Shown one piece after another: positions 19,961 to 29,438 of a DNA stretch of 64,000 nt. Numbering within the stretch: the stretch's first letter is position 1; every line of letters starts with the position of its first letter. This DNA is from an uncultured bacterium. Lineage in GTDB: Bacteria > Verrucomicrobiota > Kiritimatiellia > RFP12 > CAIWXQ01. The notes below the pieces were generated by a model, which saw only the letters and a program-made list of their open reading frames with translations, was not told the DNA's origin and searched no databases. The position numbers and the translations under genes are program-made. The DNA lies in assembly GCA_903916675.1 (NCBI GenBank), contig CAIWXQ010000041.1, positions 1 through 64,000 of the forward strand, in the 5' to 3' direction.

Positions 19961-21637
19961 TCAAGCGGGACAACCGGCGCAGCTCTCGAGCAGCGCCCGC
20001 GCATGGGCCAGTGTGACGGCCGTGGAGTCCTTGCCGCCGAGCATGCGCGCGATCTCCTCCGCGCGCGCCGTCTTCTCCACCGGCAGAATGCTGGCGAACG
20101 TTCGGCCCCCGCGCACTTCCTTACCGACCACGAAATGCCGCTGTCCGCAGGCCGCCACCTGCGGCAAATGGGTGATGCAAAGCACCTGATGGCTCTCGGC
20201 CACGCCGCGCAGCTTGCCGCCGACCGCGCGGCCGACCTCGCCGCCGATGTTGGCATCGATCTCGTCGAACACCAGCACCGGGATGCGGTCATGCCGCGCC
20301 AGCACGGCCTTGACCGCCAGCATCACGCGCGAGATCTCGCCGCTGGAGGCGATGGCGCGCAGCGGCCGCATGGGCTCGCCGGGGTTCGGAGCGAAGCCGA
20401 ACTGCGCCTCGTCCACGCCGCTGGCGCGGGGCGGGCAAGGGAGCAGGTCCACGCCGAAGCCGGCCTTGAGAAAGCCGAGATCGCGCAGCTCCCGGGTGAT
20501 CGCCTGGGCCAGCTTGCCGGAGGCCGCCTGCCGTGCCTGCGAAAGCACGGCGGCTTTGGCTGTCATTTGTTTCTGCGCAGCTGCGATCTCGCGGTCGAGT
20601 CTTTCCAGCCGCTCGCCGCGCGTCAGCAAGTCATCGAGCCGCGTGCGCTGGCGCTCCAGGGTGGCAAGCACGTCTGCGAGCGCGGGACCATACTTGCGTT
20701 TCAGTTTCTGTACTAGTGCCATGCGTTGCTCGAGGTCTTTGAGGCGTCCGGAATCGGTCTCGATGCGCGCGAGGCGGTCGGCGATGGTGCGGCTGAGCTC
20801 CTGGATCTGGACCGCGGCGGACTGCGCCTCCTTCTGCCACGCCGCGGCCTCGGGAAGCAGGCGCGCGAGCTCTGCCAGGCGCTGCTGGACCGCGGCCAAC
20901 GAATCGAACGCCGCGCCCTCGCCGTCGGTCAGCGCTTCGGTCAGCGCGCTGCCGGCCTTCAGGATCGCCTCGGCATTGGCAGCTGCGGCGTGCTCCTGGA
21001 CCAGATCCTCGTCGTCGGCTGGCGTGAGTTTCGCGTTGCCGATTTCGTCCACGATGAAGCGCAGGCGGTCGATCTCTTCGGCGACGTCGGCCGAGTCACC
21101 GCTCAGTTCCGCGCGCCGCTGCTCCAGCACTTGCAGGGCGCGGTAACGCTCCTGATAGGCGTCGCGCGGATTCTGGCAACGGCCGAAGGCGTCGAGCAGT
21201 TCGAGCTGGAAGGCGGGATCGAGGAGCGACTGGTGGTCGTACGGCCCGTGGATATCCACCAGCAGGTCGCCGATTTTGCGCAGGGTCTGGGCTGTGGTCG
21301 GCGCGTCGTTCAGCAGGCAGCGTCCCGCGCCGGCGGCGGAGACGGTGCGGCGCACGATGAGCGTGCCATCCTCGCAGACCGGCAGGCCAGCCTCGGATAG
21401 CACGGCGTCCACGTCAACGGGGTTGGCCAGTTCAAACGTTGCCTCCACCAGCGCCTCGCTGGCGCCGCTGCGCAGCAGCGTTTTGTCTGCGCGGCCGCCG
21501 AGGATCAGGTCCAGAGCGCCGATCAGGACGGACTTTCCGGCGCCAGTCTCGCCGGTGATGACGTTCAGCCCTTCGCCGAAGGCGACGTGCGCCTCCTCGA
21601 CGATGGCCAGATTCTGTACGCGGAAGTGGCGGAGCAT
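19961..21637 (-). CDS. recN: DNA repair protein RecN
   Basis: MLRHFRVQNLAIVEEAHVAFGEGLNVITGETGAGKSVLIGALDLILGGRA; FDEIDANIGGEVGRAVGGKL; CITHLPQVAA. Confidence 0.96.
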   Translation of the reverse strand: MLRHFRVQNLAIVEEAHVAFGEGLNVITGETGAGKSVLIGALDLILGGRADKTLLRSGASEALVEATFELANPVDVDAVLSEAGLPVCEDGTLIVRRTVSAAGAGRCLLNDAPTTAQTLRKIGDLLVDIHGPYDHQSLLDPAFQLELLDAFGRCQNPRDAYQERYRALQVLEQRRAELSGDSADVAEEIDRLRFIVDEIGNAKLTPADDEDLVQEHAAAANAEAILKAGSALTEALTDGEGAAFDSLAAVQQRLAELARLLPEAAAWQKEAQSAAVQIQELSRTIADRLARIETDSGRLKDLEQRMALVQKLKRKYGPALADVLATLERQRTRLDDLLTRGERLERLDREIAAAQKQMTAKAAVLSQARQAASGKLAQAITRELRDLGFLKAGFGVDLLPCPPRASGVDEAQFGFAPNPGEPMRPLRAIASSGEISRVMLAVKAVLARHDRIPVLVFDEIDANIGGEVGRAVGGKLRGVAESHQVLCITHLPQVAACGQRHFVVGKEVRGGRTFASILPVEKTARAEEIARMLGGKDSTAVTLAHARALLESCAGCPA

Positions 21638-21746
21638 GGCGGGGGGGAGAGGGTCATTGGTCAGCAGTCATTGGTCATTGGAGAATATCGAATATCGAAC
21701 CGGGAAAGTCGAGAGTTGATCGTGAGAATGCCATATCGGCGTGGCA

Positions 21747-22409
21747 TCAGGCGTCCATTCGGGACACATAGCGCAAAATCCAATAGTATTGCAGAAACTC
21801 GACTTTCACGTCTGTCGCCAGGCCGTCCACAGCGGCGAACAACTCCGCCTTTGTTGGAAAATTCTTGCGTACCTCATGCGTGCTGCCGTCGGCCAGTTTC
21901 CGGACCTGATACGTGTTGCCTTGTTCGTCGGTGCGCGAAACGGGCGTGCTGCTGCCCTCGACATAGGCATTGTCGATAAACGTAACTCCGGCCCCGGATG
22001 AAAGCGCGTGGTGGAATCCCTGCAGGAAACTCCGAAGTCCCGCTTTCGGAATGTGCGACCACCAGAAGCCCGAAAAGCCGCCGGTGAATCGACGTGGCAG
22101 CATGGACAACGCGTACGCATCCGCGCGTTGGAACGTGACACGCTGCCGGTTGCCGGGCTTGCTGCGGGCGATGGCCAGGGCCTCCTCATTGATGTCAATG
22201 GCAAACACCGACGCTGCCGACCTCGCCAGAACCTTCGTCCAGTATCCCGTGCCGCAGGCGATTTCCAGGACATCCGTGCCGGAGAATTCGGTTTCGACCA
22301 GATTACGCAACTGCCGCAGATCGGCCTGACGCTCCGGCTTGCGGTAAATGCGCTCGTACTCCGCTGCACGCTCGGCGTAGTAACTAACCATGGAGGAGTC
22401 GATACTCAT
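21747..22409 (-). CDS. Class I SAM-dependent methyltransferase
   Basis: DVLEIACGTGYWTKVLARSAASVFAIDINEEAL; start MSIDSSMVSYYAERAAEYERIY. Confidence 0.87.
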   Translation of the reverse strand: MSIDSSMVSYYAERAAEYERIYRKPERQADLRQLRNLVETEFSGTDVLEIACGTGYWTKVLARSAASVFAIDINEEALAIARSKPGNRQRVTFQRADAYALSMLPRRFTGGFSGFWWSHIPKAGLRSFLQGFHHALSSGAGVTFIDNAYVEGSSTPVSRTDEQGNTYQVRKLADGSTHEVRKNFPTKAELFAAVDGLATDVKVEFLQYYWILRYVSRMDA

Positions 22410-22470
22410 GCGTGCGATTGGATGGGCAACATGGTTTTCCGGCCCAGCGCAGAATCCAGGCGCGGGGGAT

Positions 22471-23487
22471 TCAGCCACGTGGTTTCTGGAATCTGCAAAG
22501 CGGGTTTCCCTGCGCGAGGCAGGCGATGGCGGTGAGCTGTTGGCTGGCATCGCGCAGGTCGGCGGTTTCGCGCGGCGAGTGGTTGCCAATGGTGGCCAGC
22601 AGCAGTGGCAGCACGGGACAGGCCAGCCCCAGGTGCGGGAAAGCTCGTGCATCGGTGCCGCTGAAGTTGTAAACCTCGGTCTGGAGCGGCACGTGGGCGG
22701 CCGCAAGGATAACACGCACCTGGTCGCGCCGGGCCGGACTCAGCAGCACGGAGGCATCGCTGAGCGTCAGCACCGGGCCTTGGCCCAGGCGCACATTTTG
22801 GCCCGGCGCCTCGTAGGTGGCATCCACAACAATGACAAGGTCGGGCTGCACCTGCCGAGCCAGCACGGAGGCGCCGAAGCCGCCGAACTCCTCACAGGCC
22901 GTGGCGCCGAGCACGACATGGTAGCGGCTCTTCCAGCCAGCGAGACGGGGCGCCAGCTCGGCCAGGATCCAGCACCCGAGGCGGTTGTCGAGGAAAGGTG
23001 CCACGATGCGATCGCCTTCGCGCGCCGGTGCGCAGGCGAAGCAGACGCGGTCGCCATGGTCTAGGTCTGGCGGCAGCGCAGCGCCCGCGGCCGGCTCGCA
23101 GGAATAATCAAATTCACCGCGGGATTCTTTATTCCTGCGGATGACGACGGTGTATTTGCCGCTGCGCGTCTTGAGTACGCCGGCCGTGCAGCGTGCGGCA
23201 AAGGCCGCGCCGCCGAGGCGTGTGAGGCCGGCTGCGGGCTTGCGCGCGCCGGGCGCGGGGAGGCGGTCCACGGCAAAGCCGGGCGAATCCATGTGCGCGG
23301 TCACCAGCAGGATGGGTTTACGGCCGCCGCGGCGAGGGAGAGCGGCGGAGACAGCGAAGTCGCCGTGGCGCAGCACGCGCAGCCCGGCGGCGCGCCAGTG
23401 GCGTTCCAGCACGGCACGCACTTCGGCCTCATCGCCGGGGGTGCTGTGGCAGGCGAGCAGTTCCTGTAATGTGCGGGGATCAGGCAT
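22471..23487 (-). CDS. M42/M20-like zinc peptidase
   Basis: LLVTAHMDSPGFAVD, RIVAPFLDNRLGCW, GATACEEFGGFGA, YNFSGTDARAF. Confidence 0.8.
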   Translation of the reverse strand: MPDPRTLQELLACHSTPGDEAEVRAVLERHWRAAGLRVLRHGDFAVSAALPRRGGRKPILLVTAHMDSPGFAVDRLPAPGARKPAAGLTRLGGAAFAARCTAGVLKTRSGKYTVVIRRNKESRGEFDYSCEPAAGAALPPDLDHGDRVCFACAPAREGDRIVAPFLDNRLGCWILAELAPRLAGWKSRYHVVLGATACEEFGGFGASVLARQVQPDLVIVVDATYEAPGQNVRLGQGPVLTLSDASVLLSPARRDQVRVILAAAHVPLQTEVYNFSGTDARAFPHLGLACPVLPLLLATIGNHSPRETADLRDASQQLTAIACLAQGNPLCRFQKPRG

Positions 23488-24571
23488 GCGGCGGGTTGGG
23501 CGTTTCCGTCTCGGCCCCCGGCACAGGAGGTCCCCGGCGGATCAGGAACTCGTGCAGCAGCCCGTAGCCGGCGGCCAGCAGTGTGGGGCCGACAAAAATG
23601 CCGATGAACCCGAATGCCAGGACGCCGCCCATGGCGCCGAGGAAAACCAGCACAAAGGGGAGGCGGGATTCGCGGCTGATCAGATAGGGGCGCAGGAAGT
23701 GATCGATTCCGCTGACGACCAGCAGCCCCCAGACGCCCATGAAGATTGCCAGACCGATCTGCTGATGGACGGCCAGCCAGACCGTGACCGGAATCCAGAC
23801 CAGCGGCGGGCCGAACGGCAACAGTGCCAGCACGAACGTGAACAGCCCCAGCAACAGCGGCGCGGGCGCGCCGACAATCACGAACCCGACCGTGGCCAGC
23901 ACGCCCTGCACCAGCGCGGTGCCGAGGAAGCCGTACACCACACTGCGGATGGTGTTGCCGGTCACGCGCACGAGATGCTGGCTGTATTCGCCGAGCACAT
24001 GCTTGCCCATGGTGGCGACCTGCGCGACGAGGCGATCACCGTCGCGGTAGAAGAAGAACGCGACGAACACGCTGATGCCGAGGTGCACCAGCCCCACGAT
24101 AAAGCTCCGGCTCAGGTGCAGCAGATCGCCCTTGGCGTGGTCCATGACCATCTTCACGAACGAGTGGCTCTTCTCGCTGTCCGCCGCAATGGCGGCCCAG
24201 TTAGTCTGCAGCCAGTCGCCGGCCATCGGGATGCGGCCGATCCAATCCGGCGGCGGGGGGAGGCCGTTGAGGTTGGCTGTGTGGACGTAGGAGAAGAGCG
24301 CGGCGATGTTTTCGTCCAGGGTCAGGGCCGCCAGGAGAAACGGCAGCAGCATGACCACCACGATCAGCGCGGTCATGAGCGAGGCGGCCAGCGTGCGGCG
24401 GCCGCCGCAGAGGCGCTCGACGCGCACGTGCAGTGGCCAGGTGGCGAAGCAGATGATCGCCGCCCAGAGTATGGAAGAGAGGAACGGCGCCACCACGAGA
24501 AGGCACCCCGCTGCGATCAGCGCCAGCAGCGCCAGCCCGGCGCCGAGTTCCACGCGTTTGGTCAGTTCCAT
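23480..24571 (-). CDS. AI-2E family transporter (PerM/YdiK type)
   Basis: Multi-TM; IWAAIICFATWPLHVRVER, FLGAMGGVLAFGFIGIFVGPTLLAAGY. Confidence 0.85.
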   Translation of the reverse strand: MELTKRVELGAGLALLALIAAGCLLVVAPFLSSILWAAIICFATWPLHVRVERLCGGRRTLAASLMTALIVVVMLLPFLLAALTLDENIAALFSYVHTANLNGLPPPPDWIGRIPMAGDWLQTNWAAIAADSEKSHSFVKMVMDHAKGDLLHLSRSFIVGLVHLGISVFVAFFFYRDGDRLVAQVATMGKHVLGEYSQHLVRVTGNTIRSVVYGFLGTALVQGVLATVGFVIVGAPAPLLLGLFTFVLALLPFGPPLVWIPVTVWLAVHQQIGLAIFMGVWGLLVVSGIDHFLRPYLISRESRLPFVLVFLGAMGGVLAFGFIGIFVGPTLLAAGYGLLHEFLIRRGPPVPGAETETPNPPHA

Positions 24572-24572
24572 G

Positions 24573-25493
24573 CTACATCCCTCCGGCGTAACCCAGATCA
24601 CGCAGGATCCAGAAGTTCTTCATCCAATTCTTCTCGACCTTCACCCAGATTTCCAAGGTGGCCTCCACGCCGAACATGGCGCTGATTTCCGGTTCCGCGC
24701 GACGGCGCACGTAGCGCAGCGTGCGCCCCTTGAGGCCGAGAACGATCCCCTTCTGGGAGGCGCGATTGATCAGCACCGTGGCGGAAACCCGCCACGTTTT
24801 CTCCTTTTCCTCGATCCCGTCCACGCGCACGCCAACCTCGTGCGGCACCTCCTGGAAGATCTTCTCGAAGAGCTTCTCGCGGATCACGTCCGCGATGGCC
24901 AGGCGACGGGGGTAGTCGGTGACGGTGTCGGCGGGGAAGAGGAGTTCCTGCGACGGCGTGGCGAGGCGGAAGAGCGCAGCAGTCAGCTCGTGGATCCCGT
25001 CGCCGGACTCGGCCGACCCGTACAGGAAGGGAACCTCGCGGGTGTGCTGCTTCTCGGTCTGGAGTTTGTTCCACAGCTCGCGGTATGCGGCGACGTGCGA
25101 GGGAGTGAGGTCGCCCTTGTTGAAGAAGAATATGCATGGTTGCTCGGCAAAGAGGGCGCGGCGCATCCAACCGTCGTCCTCGATCTCCGGTGGGTGGTTG
25201 TCGTCGAAAACCACCAGCAGGGCATCGACATTGGCCGCGGCATGGCGCGCCATGCGGTTCATGAGCGTGCCGAGCGTGCTTTCAGACTTGTGCAGGCCGG
25301 GGGTGTCTACGAATACGAGTTGGCCGCGGGCTTCGGTGTAGATGCCGCGGATCGTATTGCGGGTGGTCTGCACTACGGGCGAGACGATACTGATCTTCTC
25401 GCCAACCAGACGGTTGACCAGTGTGGATTTTCCGACGTTCGTGCGCCCGACGACGCCGATCACGGCACAGCGGCTGGAAGTTTTGTGGGGCAT
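24573..25493 (-). CDS. era: GTPase Era
   Basis: GVVGRTNVGKSTLVNRLVGEKISIVSPVVQTTRNTIRGI; DTPGLH; C-terminal KH-like GIVLGLKGRTLRYVRRRAE. Confidence 0.94.
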   Translation of the reverse strand: MPHKTSSRCAVIGVVGRTNVGKSTLVNRLVGEKISIVSPVVQTTRNTIRGIYTEARGQLVFVDTPGLHKSESTLGTLMNRMARHAAANVDALLVVFDDNHPPEIEDDGWMRRALFAEQPCIFFFNKGDLTPSHVAAYRELWNKLQTEKQHTREVPFLYGSAESGDGIHELTAALFRLATPSQELLFPADTVTDYPRRLAIADVIREKLFEKIFQEVPHEVGVRVDGIEEKEKTWRVSATVLINRASQKGIVLGLKGRTLRYVRRRAEPEISAMFGVEATLEIWVKVEKNWMKNFWILRDLGYAGGM

Positions 25494-25504
25494 GTGGGGT
25501 GTGC

Positions 25505-26839
25505 TTATTTCCGGAGTAGCCGTTCCTGCCCGGTGGAGTCGAGCACGGCCTTCCAGAGGTCGCCATCGAGGTCCACCGCCTGCCGTTCCATGGCCGCCAG
25601 TGCAATCGGAACCAGCGTGTAGTCTGCGCCGTGCAGGTTGCCGACGACGCAATTGGTGCGGCCCGCCATGGCGGCATGCACGGCGTTGCGGGCCAGCAGG
25701 TAGCAGTGGATGGCGTCGGTTCCCTTGGCCGGCACGCTGCGGATGCTGTAGCTGGGATCGAAATACTTGATGGTGACCTCGGTGTTGCGCTTCGCGAAGT
25801 AGGCCGGAATGGCGCGGCGCAGGAGTTCGCCGACGTCTTTTTTCAGCACGTTGCCGGAGGCGTCGCGGCATTCGGGCCCGGCCGCGATGAGGTCTTGCCC
25901 CGCACCTTCCGCCACCACGATTACGGCGTGGTCCTTGCCGGCCGCGAGGCGCATTTCCAGCGCGGCGAGCAGGCCGGTGGCGCCGTCCAGCGTGAACGGA
26001 CATTCCGGAATCAGGCAGAAGTTCACCACCGGGTTGGCGAGGGCCGCGCTGGCGGCGAGAAACCCCGAGTCGCGCCCCATGAGTTTGACGATGCCGATGC
26101 CATTGACCGCGCCCTTGGCTTCCATGTGCGCGGACTGGATGATCGCCGAGGTTTCGTTCACGGCCGTGGCAAACCCGAACGAGTTGCCGACAAAATGCAG
26201 GTCGTTATCGACCGTCTTCGGGATGCCCACCACGCTGATGGCGAGTTTCCGGCGCAGGCACTCATCCGCGATGGCGTGCGCGCCGTGCAGGGTGCCGTCG
26301 CCGCCGATGCAGAAAAGCAGGTTGATGTTCATGCGGGTGAGCGTTTCCACCATTTCCGCCACGGGCTGCTCGCCGCGCGAGGCCCCCAGGATGGTTCCGC
26401 CGCGCTCGTGGATCGTGTCCACGATGTCCGCATCCAGCGTCATGGGCGCCCAGCCGTGCCGCGACGCCAGGCCGCGGTAGCCGTAGCGGATGCCGTGGAT
26501 CGTGCGGACGTTGTATTCGTTGGCAAGAATCTCCACCAGCCCTTTGATGACATGATTGAGCCCTGGGCAAAGGCCGCCGGCCGTAAGAATGGCGGCGCGG
26601 CTCCAGGCCGGGTCATGGAATATCTTGCCGTGCGGGCCGGCCTTTTCGAAGGATGGCGGGCGCCCGCCGGCGTCGGCGATGCGGGCGAGTGTCGCGGCGT
26701 CGTGGGTCAGCGCGCAGCGCTCGTTTGCGCCGAGAAACGCGCGGTTGCGCACCGGCGACTCGACCAGACAGGGGCCCAGCGTGTCGACGGCGAACCGGTA
26801 GTTCTCGGGGGCGCCGAGGACGAGCCGTAGAAGGTTCAT
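25505..26839 (-). CDS. 6-phosphofructokinase family protein
   Basis: AILTAGGLCPGLN, IGGDGTLHGAHAIADE, GIPKTVDNDLHF, KLMGRDSGFLAASAAL. Confidence 0.87.
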   Translation of the reverse strand: MNLLRLVLGAPENYRFAVDTLGPCLVESPVRNRAFLGANERCALTHDAATLARIADAGGRPPSFEKAGPHGKIFHDPAWSRAAILTAGGLCPGLNHVIKGLVEILANEYNVRTIHGIRYGYRGLASRHGWAPMTLDADIVDTIHERGGTILGASRGEQPVAEMVETLTRMNINLLFCIGGDGTLHGAHAIADECLRRKLAISVVGIPKTVDNDLHFVGNSFGFATAVNETSAIIQSAHMEAKGAVNGIGIVKLMGRDSGFLAASAALANPVVNFCLIPECPFTLDGATGLLAALEMRLAAGKDHAVIVVAEGAGQDLIAAGPECRDASGNVLKKDVGELLRRAIPAYFAKRNTEVTIKYFDPSYSIRSVPAKGTDAIHCYLLARNAVHAAMAGRTNCVVGNLHGADYTLVPIALAAMERQAVDLDGDLWKAVLDSTGQERLLRK

Positions 26840-27330
26840 TTCGGCAGCTCCAGCACCATGGCGATCTCGGGGCAGGTGAACGGATTGGCATGCTTTGTGC
26901 AGTTCACGCACCCCATGTAGATCTTGTGCATCAGCTGGGTCTTGGGCGTCTCGCGGAATCCGAGACGAGCGAAGAATTTTGGCGCAAAAGTCAGGGCTAC
27001 CGCCTGTGCGGGGCGCAGCGGCTGGATGCGCGCAAGGATGGCGCGCACCAGAGCGGAGCCGGCGCCGCCGTTGCGCAGGTCGGCCTGCACAGCCACGGAG
27101 CGGATCTCCACGCTGGCCCGCTCGGGCTCGCCGATCTCGGGAAGGATGTGCCAGGAGGCGCAGCCGACGATCACGCCGCGCTGTTCGGCGACAAAAAACC
27201 GGTCGATGCTTTCTACGATGTCGCTCAACGAGCGGGAGATCAGCTCCTCGGGGTGGGACTTGATCAGCTCGAAGATGCCGGTCGCATCGGCTAGCACGGC
27301 GCTCCGGATGACAGGTTTGGATGTATCCAT
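26836..27330 (-). CDS. GNAT N-acetyltransferase, N-acetylglutamate synthase (ArgA)-like
   Basis: EELISRSLSDIVESIDRFFVAEQRGVIVGCASWH; EIRSVAVQADLRNGGAGSALV; FFARLGF; CVNCTKHANPFTCPEIAM tail; 4-nt overlap with the PFK gene. Confidence 0.8.
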   Translation of the reverse strand: MDTSKPVIRSAVLADATGIFELIKSHPEELISRSLSDIVESIDRFFVAEQRGVIVGCASWHILPEIGEPERASVEIRSVAVQADLRNGGAGSALVRAILARIQPLRPAQAVALTFAPKFFARLGFRETPKTQLMHKIYMGCVNCTKHANPFTCPEIAMVLELPK

Positions 27331-27570
27331 GGCGGGAAAATAGTACCGGTTCCGACAGGTGGCAACAAGAACGAACGCGGGTGGTGGTATGGAAATGAGG
27401 ACCAGGAAGCGGTTTCAGATCGTAGATTTCAGGTTTCCGACGGGGGCTGAAATCTGGAATCGCCGCAGGTCAAGCAGCGACGCGTGAGCCGTAAAATCGT
27501 AGCATGTCGATTTGGGAAGGGCACTTCAAAATATCTTCGGTTGAGTGTTCGTCACTCTGCGGTTCGTACA

Positions 27571-27603
27571 AAAGAAACGGCCCGCGCGGGATTCGCGCGG
27601 GCC
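27571..27603 (-). terminator. Rho-independent terminator of the yebC-type gene
   Basis: Perfect 10-bp stem GGCCCGCGCG-GGATT-CGCGCGGGCC followed on minus strand by TTTCTTTT. Confidence 0.85.
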
Positions 27604-27628
27604 GACATTCCATCGCCAGTGCCGTGCC

Positions 27629-28384
27629 TTATTCCTCTTCCACCTGGCTGGCGATGCTGTCGTCGATTTCCATGTTGACGTAGACGTTCTGCACGTCTTC
27701 GTAATCCTCGAGCGCGGCGACGAACTTATTGACGGCCTTGGCCACGGACACGTCCTTGACCGGCACGGTGGTCAGCGGGAAGAGGCCGATTTCGGCGCTG
27801 ATCGGCTGGATGCCGGCTTTCTGGAGCGCGTCGCAGACGTCGGCGAAGGTCTGCACGGAGGCGGAGATGACGAAGCTCTCGCCCTCGTTGACCATGTCGT
27901 CGGCGCCGGCGTTGAGGACGATCTCCATGATCTTGTCCTCGCTCTGGCCGGCGGCCTCGACCACGATCTGGCCTTTACGCTCAAAGCCGCGCGAGACCGC
28001 GCCCAAGGCGGCGAAGTCGGAGTTGTTCTTCTTGAAAATGTTGCGGATTTCAGCTGCGGCCCGGTTCTTGTTGTCGGTCAGCGCCTTGACGATGAGGCCA
28101 ACGCCGCCGCCCGCGTACCCCTCGTAGGAGACCTCCTCGTACACTGCGCCGCCGACTTCGCCCGTGCCCTTCTTGATGGCGCGGTCGATGTTGTCGTTCG
28201 GCATGTTGACGGCCTTGGCCTTCTGGATCACATTGCGGAGCGCGGCGTTCATCGTCGGGTCGCCGCCGCCCTGCTTGGCAAGGACCATCAGTTCTTTCGC
28301 CAGCCGGCTGAAAATCTTCCCCTTCTTGGCGTCCGCCGCACCTTTGGCGTGCTTGATCTTGGCCCATTTACTATGACCGCTCAT
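27629..28384 (-). CDS. YebC/PmpR family transcriptional regulator
   Basis: MSGHSKWAKIKHAKGAADAKKGKIFSRLAKELMVLAKQGGGDP; MPNDNIDRAIKKGTGE. Confidence 0.96.
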   Translation of the reverse strand: MSGHSKWAKIKHAKGAADAKKGKIFSRLAKELMVLAKQGGGDPTMNAALRNVIQKAKAVNMPNDNIDRAIKKGTGEVGGAVYEEVSYEGYAGGGVGLIVKALTDNKNRAAAEIRNIFKKNNSDFAALGAVSRGFERKGQIVVEAAGQSEDKIMEIVLNAGADDMVNEGESFVISASVQTFADVCDALQKAGIQPISAEIGLFPLTTVPVKDVSVAKAVNKFVAALEDYEDVQNVYVNMEIDDSIASQVEEE

Positions 28385-28434
28385 ATCCCTCGTTCCTTCC
28401 GTCCGCCGGCGCTCTCCGCCGTTTCGTTACCTTC

Positions 28435-29421
28435 TCAAGTCCGTTGTGCGTCGTCTGCGCCGGCTAAATCCCGGCCGACCGCAGCCTCGCCCGCGGGCAT
28501 GTTGCACCCCAGCAGGTCGGCGGAGGACTCGGCCTCCTCAAACTCCTGCACCCAGCCGTTGCCCAAGCCGAGGTCCTCTACAGCGGCCGCGACCCGGCCG
28601 TATTCCTCGGCCGTAACGCGGCGGTTCCAGCCGGCTTTCTGTAGCGCGCCGTACACCGGGGTGTACTGCGACATTACGCTGACATGCACGTCCGCACCCA
28701 CTGCTTCCGCGAGCCAGCGCAGGCTGGCGACCGCCTCGTCGGCGTGTCCTGGCAGCACCAGCACGCGGCAAATCGTGCCGCGCTCGGCAATGCCGTCAGC
28801 ATCAGTGCGCAGCGGGCCGAGGTTCTCCCAAAACCACCGCAAAGCCCGTCGCGAAGCGTCAACGTACGCCGGGCAATCCGACGCCTCGGCAGCCGTGTCG
28901 CTCCGGGCGTACCGGAGGTCTATCAGCGCGATGTCGGCCAGTTCCCGGAACGACGCCAAAGTATCCGGTAATTCAAAACCGCTGGAATTATAGACCATTG
29001 GCAGCCGGATGCCATCCTGAAATAACGGGTTCAAAGCAGCACGGATCTGGGGGAGCCAGGGCGTTGGGGAGACGAGGTTCCAGTTGTGGCACCCCTGTTC
29101 CGCGAGGCGGCGGAAGATGGCGGTCAGGTCGGGAATCGAAAGATCCTTGCCCTGTGCCTGCTGGCTCCAGGGGTGATTCTGGCAGTAGAGGCAGCGGAGG
29201 GTGCAGTGCGAGAAGAAGACCGTGCCGGAGCCGTGCGTGCCGCTGAGCGGCGGTTCCTCGCCGAAATGCGGGCCATGACGGAAGACGCGTGGCACGACGC
29301 CTGCACCGCAGTAGCCCCGGCGGCCCGCCAGACGGTCCACGCCACAGGCGCGCGGGCAGAGCCGGCAGGCGGCGAGTGGGTCGGAGCAGGCGGCGGGGCC
29401 GGCTGTGCGTTCGGGGGACAT
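28435..29421 (-). CDS. Radical SAM protein, pyruvate-formate-lyase-activating-enzyme-like
   Basis: CRLCPRACGVDRLAGRRGYCG; FFSHCTLRCLYCQN; NLVSPTPWLPQI. Confidence 0.87.
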   Translation of the reverse strand: MSPERTAGPAACSDPLAACRLCPRACGVDRLAGRRGYCGAGVVPRVFRHGPHFGEEPPLSGTHGSGTVFFSHCTLRCLYCQNHPWSQQAQGKDLSIPDLTAIFRRLAEQGCHNWNLVSPTPWLPQIRAALNPLFQDGIRLPMVYNSSGFELPDTLASFRELADIALIDLRYARSDTAAEASDCPAYVDASRRALRWFWENLGPLRTDADGIAERGTICRVLVLPGHADEAVASLRWLAEAVGADVHVSVMSQYTPVYGALQKAGWNRRVTAEEYGRVAAAVEDLGLGNGWVQEFEEAESSADLLGCNMPAGEAAVGRDLAGADDAQRT

Positions 29422-29438
29422 GGTGTGGAAGAGGCCGG

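Noticed and set aside
23141-24685. 514-aa plus-strand ORF (and similar long antisense ORFs such as 1115-2041, 4255-5232, 32568-33821)
   Set aside because: Antisense to well-supported genes (peptidase/transporter, polymerase, dehydratase, cheA); low-complexity composition typical of GC-rich shadow ORFs.
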